Shown piece by piece: positions 53,574 through 61,391 of a stretch of DNA of 64,000 nt. Origin of the DNA: JBPOFM01 sp041391925 (GTDB lineage Bacteria; Bacteroidota; Bacteroidia; Flavobacteriales; Flavobacteriaceae). Below the pieces are notes generated by a model. It was given only the letters and a program-made list of their open reading frames with translations. It made no database searches and was not told the DNA's origin. The position numbers and the translations under genes were made by a program. The stretch's first letter is position 1. Every line of letters starts with the position of its first letter. The stretch is taken from the NCBI GenBank assembly GCA_041391925.1, contig JAWKNA010000009.1, positions 118,400 to 182,399 on the forward strand, written 5' to 3'.

Positions 53574-54434
53574 TTAATTTTTGGTCTTTTCAAGATTTTT
53601 CATTTCTTTTTCAACCATATCATAAAACTGGTCAATTTTAGGAAGTACCAAAATACGGGTTCTTCTGTTGGTTGCTCTGTTTTCAGCAGAATCGTTTGGT
53701 ACCAATGGCACATATTCGCCACGTCCAGCAGCTACCAATTGTTTGGATGGTACACCCAAATCTTCCAATACTCTGATGATGGAAGTAGCACGTTTCACAC
53801 TCAAATCCCAGTTATCTAACAATACACCACTTTTGTAAGGCACATTATCGGTATGACCTTCTACCATACATTCAAAATCTGGTTTGCTGTTGACCACTTT
53901 AGCAACTTTTGCCAAAACATCTTTAGCTTTTGAAGTTACGTTGTAGCTTCCACTTTGGAATAACAATTTGTCAGCGATAGAGATGTAGACCACACCTTTC
54001 TCCACATTGATTTGGATGTCAGGATCGTTCAAACCTACTTCACGTTTCAAACTCGTAACGATTGCCAACGTAACACTGTCTTTTTTGGTCAAGGCATCTT
54101 GCAAACGAGTGATTTTCAAATCTTTCTCTTTTAAACTCTCCAAAGATTTTTCAAGGTTTTCTGCACCTTTTTGAGTCAAAGTAGTTAGATTCCCTTTGGT
54201 ATCAATCAAATCTTGGTTTGTTTTACGCAAGTCTGCCAATTGTTCCTGCAAACCAGCCAATCTAGCATCTGCTGCAGCTTTGTCTGATAAACAACTATTC
54301 AATTTAACAGTTGCGGTGTTCAATAAATCCTGTGTTTCTTTTTGTTTTGCTTCAAGGGCTGCATACTCTTTTTTAGATACGCATGAACTCAAAACGAATA
54401 TTGAAAACACACTTAATAACATTAATTTTTTCAT
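53574..54434 (-). CDS. OmpA family lipoprotein with coiled coil
   Basis: The 286-residue product has a lipobox LSSCVSK with Cys near residue 17. A long periplasmic coiled coil (about 25-130) is followed by an OmpA-C-like peptidoglycan-binding domain (about 145-265) with EGHTDNVP (Asp contacting diaminopimelate) and NRATNRRTRI (Arg). It should tether the outer membrane to the wall, as in MotB/Pal-like proteins. A possible minus-strand -7 box TAATTTTG lies at 54478-54471. Terminated by the hairpin at 53522-53546. Confidence 0.92.
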   Translation of the reverse strand: MKKLMLLSVFSIFVLSSCVSKKEYAALEAKQKETQDLLNTATVKLNSCLSDKAAADARLAGLQEQLADLRKTNQDLIDTKGNLTTLTQKGAENLEKSLESLKEKDLKITRLQDALTKKDSVTLAIVTSLKREVGLNDPDIQINVEKGVVYISIADKLLFQSGSYNVTSKAKDVLAKVAKVVNSKPDFECMVEGHTDNVPYKSGVLLDNWDLSVKRATSIIRVLEDLGVPSKQLVAAGRGEYVPLVPNDSAENRATNRRTRILVLPKIDQFYDMVEKEMKNLEKTKN

Positions 54435-54527
54435 AGTTGTTGCGATTAAATAATTATAAATTTAACATTTCAAAATTATGCAAAAAACAATTGGTAGTAT
54501 AGGTATTAACAAAAATTTTAACAAAAG

Positions 54528-55517
54528 TTATAAACTATTGTAATTCTTTTGTTTCGCAATAAAATAAGCCCAAACAATAGACTTTTTTTGATAGTAATCT
54601 CCTTTCTTGGTGGAGTTACCACGCAGTTTAAGTAAGCTAGGAAGATGGTTGTAAAAACCTAGATGGGCTTTTATGATGGATAGGATATGTGCAAATTTAA
54701 ATTCGGTTAAAAATTTGAATGCAGCCAGCCCGTCCAATAGCATTCTTATCAGGAGTATCAAAAACAAATTACCTTTTGCATTTTTCGTGATGGCGAATAG
54801 ACTGTTTCGGAAGTTGAGATATGTTTTCTTCGGATTGGTGTTTTTTAGGGTCGCACCTCCTACATGATACACCCTTGAAGCCCCTACATATTTAATGTTA
54901 TATCCTGAATTGAAGGCTCGCCAGCAAATATCAATTTCCTCAAAATGAGCGAAGAAAGCCTCATCCAAACCATCCAATTTATTAAAAACGTTACTTCGTA
55001 TAAACAAGCAGGCACCAGAAGCCCAAAAAATAGTTGCATTGTCATTATATTGGCCAGTATCTTCTTCAATGTGGTCAAAAATCCGTCCTCTACAATACGG
55101 ATAACCATACATGTCAATAAATCCGCCAGCTGCTCCTGCATATTCGAACTGGTTTTTATGGTGGTAATCCAACAATTTTGGTTGAATGATGGCTGTTTTT
55201 GGTTCAGTTTGAAAGGTTTCTATAATAGGAGAGAGCCAGTTTTGAGTCACTTCCACATCGCTGTTCAAGAGACAAAATACATCGGCATCAATGTGCTTTA
55301 AGGCTTCGTTATAGCCTTTGGCATAGCCAAAATTCCCTGCATTTTGAATAATTTGAATCGATGGAAAATGCGTTTTAACAAAGGCTACAGAATCATCAGT
55401 TGAAGCATTATCCGCAATGTAAACCTTGGCATCCTGGGAGTGCGCCACCACCGATGGAAGAAATGTTTCCAATAAATTCTTTCCGTTCCAGTTTAATATG
55501 ACGACAGCAATTTTCAA
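54528..55517 (-). CDS. Glycosyltransferase family 2 protein
   Basis: The 329-residue product is a GT-A fold enzyme. Features are VVILNWNGKNLLETFL, ADNASTDDSV (sugar-nucleotide contacts), LLNSDVEV (DxD-like metal site, here NSD), a GACLFIRSNVF segment and FFAHFEEIDICWRA, which resembles rhamnosyl/WbbL-like GT2 proteins. A C-terminal amphipathic or hydrophobic stretch may touch the membrane. It is preceded by the HsdR-N-like gene (1-bp gap). Donor and acceptor are not predictable. Confidence 0.88.
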   Translation of the reverse strand: MKIAVVILNWNGKNLLETFLPSVVAHSQDAKVYIADNASTDDSVAFVKTHFPSIQIIQNAGNFGYAKGYNEALKHIDADVFCLLNSDVEVTQNWLSPIIETFQTEPKTAIIQPKLLDYHHKNQFEYAGAAGGFIDMYGYPYCRGRIFDHIEEDTGQYNDNATIFWASGACLFIRSNVFNKLDGLDEAFFAHFEEIDICWRAFNSGYNIKYVGASRVYHVGGATLKNTNPKKTYLNFRNSLFAITKNAKGNLFLILLIRMLLDGLAAFKFLTEFKFAHILSIIKAHLGFYNHLPSLLKLRGNSTKKGDYYQKKSIVWAYFIAKQKNYNSL

Positions 55518-55518
55518 A

Positions 55519-55968
55519 TCAGTTGTAATGTGGTATATCTTTTAGGAACTGATAGCGTTCATTTTCAAAATCCATTTGGCAATAATAGTGATTAATTCCG
55601 TTGGTAACCATTAAATAGGAAGCATTCAAAGACAGATTATATCTGGCAATCTGGTCGAACGTTTCTTGGTTGATGCCAATGTTTGGCGCTTTGCATTCCA
55701 CAATCAGATGAATGCTTCCATTGGGATTGAATACCACAATATCGTATCGTTTCTTTAGTCCTTTGACCAGCAATTCTTTTTCAACATTGATAAGGGTTTT
55801 GGGGTACATTTTCTCTTTCCACAAAAATTCCACACAGTGCTGACGCACCCATTCCTCGGGTTGCAAAATGACAAATCTTTTGCGGATGCTATCGAAGATG
55901 GAAATTTTATTTTCGCTATTTTTGAAGCGAAACTCGTATGGGGGAAAATTTAACTTTTGCACATACAA
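55519..55968 (-). CDS. HsdR N-terminal-like nuclease-fold protein
   Basis: The 149-residue product has the PD-(D/E)xK core YDIVVFNPNGSIHLIVECKAP (Asp, then E-C-K) found in the N-terminal domain of type I restriction HsdR subunits. No helicase, specificity or methylase gene is nearby. It is a free-standing domain. The start shown (TTG at 55968) is doubtful; a GTG at 55962 or a leaderless message from the TAATTTTG box at 55973-55966 is also possible. It sits divergent to holA and 1 bp upstream of a GT2 gene; the activity is untested. Confidence 0.75.
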   Translation of the reverse strand: MYVQKLNFPPYEFRFKNSENKISIFDSIRKRFVILQPEEWVRQHCVEFLWKEKMYPKTLINVEKELLVKGLKKRYDIVVFNPNGSIHLIVECKAPNIGINQETFDQIARYNLSLNASYLMVTNGINHYYCQMDFENERYQFLKDIPHYN

Positions 55969-56085
55969 AATTAAAATTATAATGTCATTTTGAATGATTT
56001 TCGAAGAAAATGTATCGAGAATTTACCCTATATTTTGACTTAAGCCACAACGAAACTAAAATTTTCTCAAAAGCACCTTAAGAAC

Positions 56086-57090
56086 TTGGATGAAATAAAA
56101 CAATTAGTTAACGACATTGATCAAAAGAAGCTAAAACCTATTTACTTCTTGATGGGGGAGGAGCCTTATTATATAGATCAAATCTCGTCCTATATAGAAA
56201 AGCATGTGCTTTCGGAAGAGGAGAAGGGCTTTAACCAAATGGTGCTCTATGGTCGTGATGTCACTGTAGAAGATGTGGTAGGCAATGCTAAGCGCTACCC
56301 AATGATGGCTGAGTATCAAGTGGTAATTGTGAAGGAAGCACAAGATTTGTCTAGAACTATTGAAAAGCTTGCTGATTATGCAAAACAGCCGCAAGCGAGT
56401 ACTATTCTTGTTTTTAATTATAAATATAAAACACTTGATAAGCGTAAAGCTCTTTATAAGACCTTGCAAAAAAATGGCGTAGTTTATGAAAGCAAAAAAC
56501 TCTATGAAAATCAGGTAGGTGAATGGATTCGTCGTGTATTGTCGGGACATAATTATACCATTGCTCCGAAAGCAGCTCAAATGTTAGTAGAATTCTTGGG
56601 AACTGATTTAAGCAAAATCAATAATGAATTGGAGAAACTTAAAATCATTCTACCCGAAGGCACGCAAATCACACCACAGCATATAGAAGACAATATTGGG
56701 ATTAGTAAAGATTACAATAATTTTGAGCTCCGCAAGGCTATTGGTGAACGCAATGTGGTGAAGGCGCATCAAATAGTAAAGTACTTCGCCGACAATCCAA
56801 AGGACAATCCTATGGTAGTAACAGTGTCGCTGCTATTCAACTTCTTTTCACAGTTGTTGCATTTTCATGGCTTGAATGATAAAACTCCCAGAAGTGTAGC
56901 CTCGGCTTTAAAGATTAACCCATATTTTGTGAATGAATACATCACTGCAGCCCACAATTTCCCGATGAAGAAGGTAAGTGCTGTGGTAGCTACACTCCGA
57001 GAGTTTGATGTGAAAAGTAAAGGTGTGGGTGCCAATGCTATTCCACAAGGTGACTTGCTCAAGGAACTGATGGTAAAGATTTTTAACTGA
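56086..57090 (+). CDS. holA: DNA polymerase III delta subunit (HolA)
   Basis: The 334-residue product has the DNA pol III delta pattern: PIYFLMGEEPYYIDQI in the N-terminus, LVFNYKYKTLDKRKALYKTL, LGTDLSKINNELEKL and the C-terminal collar-like domain (FFSQLLHFHGL, NPYFVNEYITAA). Delta opens the sliding clamp as part of the clamp loader. The start is TTG at 56086; the encoded DEIKQLVNDI begins where the family does and no better start is seen. A cupin lipoprotein gene follows after 9 bp. Confidence 0.93.
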   Translation: MDEIKQLVNDIDQKKLKPIYFLMGEEPYYIDQISSYIEKHVLSEEEKGFNQMVLYGRDVTVEDVVGNAKRYPMMAEYQVVIVKEAQDLSRTIEKLADYAKQPQASTILVFNYKYKTLDKRKALYKTLQKNGVVYESKKLYENQVGEWIRRVLSGHNYTIAPKAAQMLVEFLGTDLSKINNELEKLKIILPEGTQITPQHIEDNIGISKDYNNFELRKAIGERNVVKAHQIVKYFADNPKDNPMVVTVSLLFNFFSQLLHFHGLNDKTPRSVASALKINPYFVNEYITAAHNFPMKKVSAVVATLREFDVKSKGVGANAIPQGDLLKELMVKIFN

Positions 57091-57099
57091 CAACATCCC

Positions 57100-57462
57100 A
57101 TGAAAGTATACCTATATATAGTACTTCTTTTTTTAGTCGCTTGCGCAAGTAAACCCGATTTGCCAGATGCCTTTCAAGCAGGGTGGAAAGGCGAATCTGT
57201 AGCAGAAATTGTTCATGAGGATGATAATATCCGTATTTTACGTTGTACTTTTCCACCTGGTGTTGGCCACGAAAAACATTACCATGAACCTCACATTGGT
57301 TATACCTTAAAAGGTAGCACATTTAAGATTACGGATAAAGAAGGCACTCGAACCGTCAAGGTGCCTACAGGAACCACATTCCACAAAGACGATATATATA
57401 TCCACGAAGTCGTCAATATTGGTGATAGCACAGCAGTTTTTCTCATCATTGAACCCAAATGA
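57100..57462 (+). CDS. Cupin domain lipoprotein
   Basis: The 120-residue product has a lipobox FLVACASK (Cys near residue 15) followed by a single cupin domain. Motif 1 is PGVGHEKHYHEPHIGYTLKG and motif 2 is VPTGTTFHKDDIYIHEVVNIGD, with three histidines and a glutamate in reach for a metal. The domain usually binds a small ligand or catalyses a dioxygenase-type step; which is unknown. It lies 9 bp after holA, so it may be co-transcribed. Confidence 0.88.
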   Translation: MKVYLYIVLLFLVACASKPDLPDAFQAGWKGESVAEIVHEDDNIRILRCTFPPGVGHEKHYHEPHIGYTLKGSTFKITDKEGTRTVKVPTGTTFHKDDIYIHEVVNIGDSTAVFLIIEPK

Positions 57463-57607
57463 TGATTGGTCTTACACCTACATCTCATTTTAATATCCTT
57501 TAACATACGCTGCTAATGTTAGGTTAAAGTATCCTTTCTGCTTTTTGATGGGCTATTGGTTTTGTAAATTAGTGTCAATTAAAAATTAATTTTAAAACCA
57601 AAATATA

Positions 57608-58168
57608 ATGGAAAATTTAAATAGAAAGAGAGTTGCAATACTTGCAACAAATGGATTTGAAGAGAGCGAATTGAGAGAACCGAAAAAAGCTCTTGAAGAA
57701 GCAGGCGCTTATGTAGATATTGTATCAGAAGAATCAGGAGAGATTAAATCTTGGGCTGATGGCAATTGGGGTAAAAGTTATAAAGTAAACAAAACTTTAG
57801 ATCAAGTAACTCAATCGGATTATAATGCATTGATGCTGCCTGGAGGAGTCATTAATCCAGATAAATTGCGTCGCAATAAAACAGCAGTAAAATTTATTAC
57901 TTCATTCTTTGAAAACCACAAGCCTGTTGGTGCTATTTGCCACGGACCACAATTATTGGCAGAAGCGGATGTTCTAAAAGGTAGAAAAATCACTTCTTTT
58001 AATAGTATCAAGAAAGATTTGATGAATGCTGGTGCCAATTGGGTAGATGAAGAAGTGGTTGTAGACGAAGGGTTGGTGACAAGCCGTAGCCCAAAAGATT
58101 TACCTGCTTTCAATAGAAAACTAGTGGAAGAAGTTTATGAAGGTAAACATGAAGAACAAACTGTCTAA
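57608..58168 (+). CDS. DJ-1/PfpI family stress protein (type 1 glutamine amidotransferase-like)
   Basis: The 186-residue product has the nucleophile elbow AICHGPQLL (Cys near residue 119) and the early ATNGFEESEL, whose Glu contacts the nucleophile. It is the PfpI/YhbO-type subgroup: cytosolic proteins induced by stress that act as chaperones, glyoxalases or deglycases (assignment disputed). Length is typical. It is followed by another stress-type small gene, 70 bp on. Confidence 0.92.
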   Translation: MENLNRKRVAILATNGFEESELREPKKALEEAGAYVDIVSEESGEIKSWADGNWGKSYKVNKTLDQVTQSDYNALMLPGGVINPDKLRRNKTAVKFITSFFENHKPVGAICHGPQLLAEADVLKGRKITSFNSIKKDLMNAGANWVDEEVVVDEGLVTSRSPKDLPAFNRKLVEEVYEGKHEEQTV

Positions 58169-58238
58169 ACGTTATCATTTTTAGGTACACATTAAGGTGT
58201 CGTCGATATAATATGAATAATTTTAAAAAAATTTAAAA

Positions 58239-58493
58239 ATGGCAAAAGTGAAAGACCATGGTACATCGATAAAAAATGATAAAGTTTACGAGGCCTTAAT
58301 TCGTGAGGGCTACAGCGAACAGAAAGCTGCCCGTATTGCCAACACACCAAATGCAGGTAAAAAAGGTGGCAAAGCTCAGACCTATGAGGATAGAACTAAG
58401 CAAGAACTTTATGACAAAGCAAAAGAAATTGGCATAGATGGTCGTAGCAAAATGAATAAAAAGCAACTTATTTATGCCTTGCGAAACAATTAG
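58239..58493 (+). CDS. Small stress-type protein with Rho N/SAP-like C-terminal motif
   Basis: The 84-residue product has an N-terminal segment IKNDKVYEALIREGYSEQKAARIANT resembling DUF7218/ChaB-like helical proteins. A GKKGGKAQTYEDRTKQELYDKAKEIGIDGRSKMNKKQLI stretch follows, whose second half looks like a SAP/Rho N-terminal DNA-binding helix-turn motif. It is very basic. It follows the DJ-1/PfpI gene and ends with a strong terminator. It may bind DNA in stress; this is inference. Confidence 0.8.
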   Translation: MAKVKDHGTSIKNDKVYEALIREGYSEQKAARIANTPNAGKKGGKAQTYEDRTKQELYDKAKEIGIDGRSKMNKKQLIYALRNN

Positions 58494-58532
58494 CAGTTAG
58501 TTTAATTAACCTTAAACTGATTATTATGCGAG

Positions 58533-58567
58533 AAGCCAAATTCCAAAGAATGGAATTTGGCTTTTTT
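58533..58567 (+). terminator. Intrinsic terminator after the Rho N-like gene
   Basis: AAGCCAAATTCC / GGAATTTGGCTT is a 12-bp perfect stem with a 7-nt loop and trailing T run. Confidence 0.93.
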
Positions 58568-58706
58568 ATGTTATTGAAATGTATATCAGTTTATGAAAGT
58601 TTGCATCCAACAATTAGTATATATGCCAATAAATTTAGTTATCACGCAAAACTTAAAGTTTTTTAAGTAATGATAATAATTAGCAACTATAATTATTTGC
58701 AATTCA

Positions 58707-59078
58707 TCATTTTTTAGTCACTGCATATTTTCCGGACCCAGCCAAAAAGATAGCCAAAAAGGCAATAAAGAACAATAGTGCATGTTCCTTGGTGGCTAAA
58801 TTATCTTTGGCATGCACAATAAACGCCGCAACTCCCATGGTAATTATGGTTGGGATGGATGCCCACTTGGTCTTGTAACCAATAATTACTAATATAGGAG
58901 ACACCACCTCGCCAATCAATGCCAGAATTAATGAGGCCAAGGGACCCACACCTATAGGGTCACCAAAAGCTGAAGGGTCAGAGAGCATTTGTAGTTTTGG
59001 GATGCCATGTGTGAGCATAAAGCCTCCAAATCCAACTCTTAACAGTAAGAGTGCTAAATCAGTATAGTTTGTTTTCAT
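58707..59078 (-). CDS. DoxX family membrane protein
   Basis: The 123-residue product has four hydrophobic segments with the DoxX pattern LALLLLRVGFGGFMLTHGIPKL at the start and GEVVSPILVIIGYKTKWASI in the middle. DoxX proteins are small membrane proteins; some members form part of a thiosulfate:quinone oxidoreductase and others (MadR/SseA-linked) act in thiol stress. No partner identifies the class here. It is in the same orientation as the second DoxX gene and the lipoprotein upstream. Confidence 0.86.
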   Translation of the reverse strand: MKTNYTDLALLLLRVGFGGFMLTHGIPKLQMLSDPSAFGDPIGVGPLASLILALIGEVVSPILVIIGYKTKWASIPTIITMGVAAFIVHAKDNLATKEHALLFFIAFLAIFLAGSGKYAVTKK

Positions 59079-59173
59079 AAATAGTTTAATTAGTTAGAAC
59101 TTGTACATTCTAAATATATAAAAAAAGTGCTTACAGAGAAGCACTTTAGTGTAATTGAAATTATAAATAAAAT

Positions 59174-59578
59174 TCAATTGGCTTTACGTTGCAATACTGT
59201 TTCAGCATCATCAAGATTATTGAAGGTGGCTGTATAGTTTATAGTTTCCGGTTGATATGTAAACGGAATTGCCCTATTATCCTTGTCCTGCAGTTCAAAC
59301 TGATGATTGCCATTTACAAATTTGAATTCCAAACCTGGGCCTGCGGAATGAAAATCGAGAGTCAGTTCATAAATGCCGTTCTGGTCATCATCCGTCATAA
59401 AGATGGTCTCGTCCCATGACAAGGGCTTGAGGTCTCCTCTAATACCAACTTTTGAAACAGCATCCACTTGATTCATGTCTACTGAAAAGGTAATGGTTTT
59501 TAAATGGGTTTTCTGGACACAGCTATTGCATAGAATGGTACAAACAACTATGCAGATGAGTAATGGTAGCGTTTTCAT
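59174..59578 (-). CDS. Small lipoprotein, carbohydrate-binding-like fold
   Basis: The 134-residue product has a lipobox LCNSCVQK with Cys near residue 20. One beta domain follows, with KTITFSVDMNQV, GIRGDLKPLSWDETIFMTDDDQNGIYELTLDF and EFKFVNGNHQFELQD. This is like CBM20/E-set starch-binding modules, but lacks a full aromatic platform. It overlaps the upstream DoxX gene by 4 bp and is coupled to it. Function unknown; glucan binding is only suggested. Confidence 0.72.
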   Translation of the reverse strand: MKTLPLLICIVVCTILCNSCVQKTHLKTITFSVDMNQVDAVSKVGIRGDLKPLSWDETIFMTDDDQNGIYELTLDFHSAGPGLEFKFVNGNHQFELQDKDNRAIPFTYQPETINYTATFNNLDDAETVLQRKAN

Positions 59579-60084
59579 TGGTTTGATTTTAAAGATTGTG
59601 TTGTCTTGAACGGCGGAGAGATAAGGTAGTCCAATCCAAAACGACCAGACCCAAAATAGAGATTATAACTCGCCATCCACAAGAAGCCCATGGCAGGCAA
59701 AAGTTGCCAGCTACCTTCTCCCCAATGCTGACAAAAGATGGCAACGAGCATGGTACACATAATAAGGAAGGAGGAAATTCTGGTCTGTAATCCAAAGGCC
59801 AAAAGCACTCCACCTACGGCTTCGCTAAAAGCGCCCATCCAAGCAAAGAACACGGGAGCAACTGCAAAAATGCCTCCATAGGATGCTACATCTTCTGGAA
59901 ACCATGCCGAGACTTCAAACAGATTGAGATTACGGTCGGCATCGGTCCAAGGAACTCCAAATTTAGAAGCACCAAAATCGATGGACAGAAGCATGCCACA
60001 TGTAAAACGGATGAAGGCAAATAATGCATCTGCTAACCAAGACGTTTGTATGATGGGCGTTGTGAGTTGTTTTATAATTTTCAT
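59575..60084 (-). CDS. DoxX family membrane protein
   Basis: The 169-residue product has four to five hydrophobic segments. LADALFAFIRFTCGMLLSIDFGASKFG at the start and GGVLLAFGLQTRISSFLIMC in the second half mark the DoxX family. It is longer than the DoxX protein downstream because of an added loop (DRNLNLFEVSAWFPEDVASYGG). Start at 60084. It overlaps the lipoprotein gene by 4 bp and, with the other DoxX gene, forms a three-gene set. The substrate is not predictable. Confidence 0.86.
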   Translation of the reverse strand: MKIIKQLTTPIIQTSWLADALFAFIRFTCGMLLSIDFGASKFGVPWTDADRNLNLFEVSAWFPEDVASYGGIFAVAPVFFAWMGAFSEAVGGVLLAFGLQTRISSFLIMCTMLVAIFCQHWGEGSWQLLPAMGFLWMASYNLYFGSGRFGLDYLISPPFKTTQSLKSNQ

Positions 60085-60185
60085 GATGCAATTAAGTTAC
60101 TGTTGATACAGACAAAATTGCAACACCATGATACAACAAGCGACTTAAATCGTACAAAAAGGTCTTATATACGATTTGAGCCGTC

Positions 60186-61367
60186 TTATTTAGATTGCGA
60201 CTGAAGATATTGAGAGGGAGAATTATCGGTCAATTTCTTAAACACGCGATTGAAAGTAGCCTTGCTATTAAAACCACATTCATAAGCCATTCCCAATAGG
60301 GATAGCTGTTTTTGTTTATCTGCTTTAATCATTGTTTTGAAAGCTTCCACACGATACATATTCACAAAATCGTTGAAGTTTTTATGAAAGCCAGCATTGA
60401 TGATTTCTGATAATTGTGCACGAGACATATTAGCCTGTGTTGCCAAATCAGATAAATTAAGTTCTGGGTTGAGGTATGCTTTGTCAATTTCCATCAGTCT
60501 TTTAATGTGCTCGATATCCTCAACGGAGATTGCTTTTAAATCCTGTTTTTCATCCGTATCAGGAATGGTAACCCGTTGGGGAGAAAAACTAAAATCCAAC
60601 TTTTTAAGTTTGGTCGTATCAGTAAAGAACCCTTTGATTCCAACATATATGATTACCAAACCCATAAAGAACATCAACCACCATCTTTGTACATAATTTA
60701 AATCGATAATTAAGGACCCAACCAGCGTCTGTATTGTGTCATAAAGGAACAATACAGTAAAAACCACTAAAAAGCTTAATATCCAATTCAATTCAAGATT
60801 ATAGGTGTTGGAAAAATATTCATTTATTTTCTTACGATAATGAAAGAAGAGCTGGAATGTGAAGGCTAAGTATAAAAGCATCTGGCCAGCAGCCATAACT
60901 TCCACCAAGGGCATCATGATGGCTTCATCCAAATTGATTTTAAGGACTCCATTTTGAGTATTTTCAAATCCGGGTTGCGAAGCATCATAAAAATAAATTG
61001 AGAATCGATATGTGATTAGCAATAGCGCAGGTAAGAAATGCCACCAATCTTTGTTGCTAAATACCAATTTGGTAGTTGTTATAGATTTCACATAAAAATA
61101 AATCAAAGGAGCAATGGCCAATGACAAAGGCATCAAAAAGTAATTTATTTTAGTGTTTCTATAGGTATCATACCATCCGGCAAAACCAATGGTAAAGCAT
61201 GTTTCTCGATAGCAGGTGATAATTAAAATGAAACATAAAAATAAATCCGAAATATTACGTTTTTGAAAAAATCGCCTCAATAGCAACACGGCAAAAATCA
61301 ATCCTTGGAGTGAAAGAAGAAGAAGAGGTGTGCTATATAGATTAAAATCGGGAAACACAAATGGCAA
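60186..61367 (-). CDS. AraC family regulator with membrane-bound N-terminus
   Basis: The 393-residue product has seven hydrophobic segments in the first 235 residues (7TM-like sensor). A linker follows, then an AraC-type double helix-turn-helix with NLSDLATQANMSRAQLSEIINAGFHKNF and ISLLGMAYECGFNSKATFNRVFKKLTDNSPSQYL-type content (about 295-390). It probably senses a membrane or extracellular signal and activates nearby genes. It lies upstream of the DoxX set (101-bp gap) and just downstream of the E1 gene (24-bp gap). Confidence 0.88.
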   Translation of the reverse strand: MPFVFPDFNLYSTPLLLLSLQGLIFAVLLLRRFFQKRNISDLFLCFILIITCYRETCFTIGFAGWYDTYRNTKINYFLMPLSLAIAPLIYFYVKSITTTKLVFSNKDWWHFLPALLLITYRFSIYFYDASQPGFENTQNGVLKINLDEAIMMPLVEVMAAGQMLLYLAFTFQLFFHYRKKINEYFSNTYNLELNWILSFLVVFTVLFLYDTIQTLVGSLIIDLNYVQRWWLMFFMGLVIIYVGIKGFFTDTTKLKKLDFSFSPQRVTIPDTDEKQDLKAISVEDIEHIKRLMEIDKAYLNPELNLSDLATQANMSRAQLSEIINAGFHKNFNDFVNMYRVEAFKTMIKADKQKQLSLLGMAYECGFNSKATFNRVFKKLTDNSPSQYLQSQSK

Positions 61368-61391
61368 TTTTAGAAATCTAAAATACCATAA

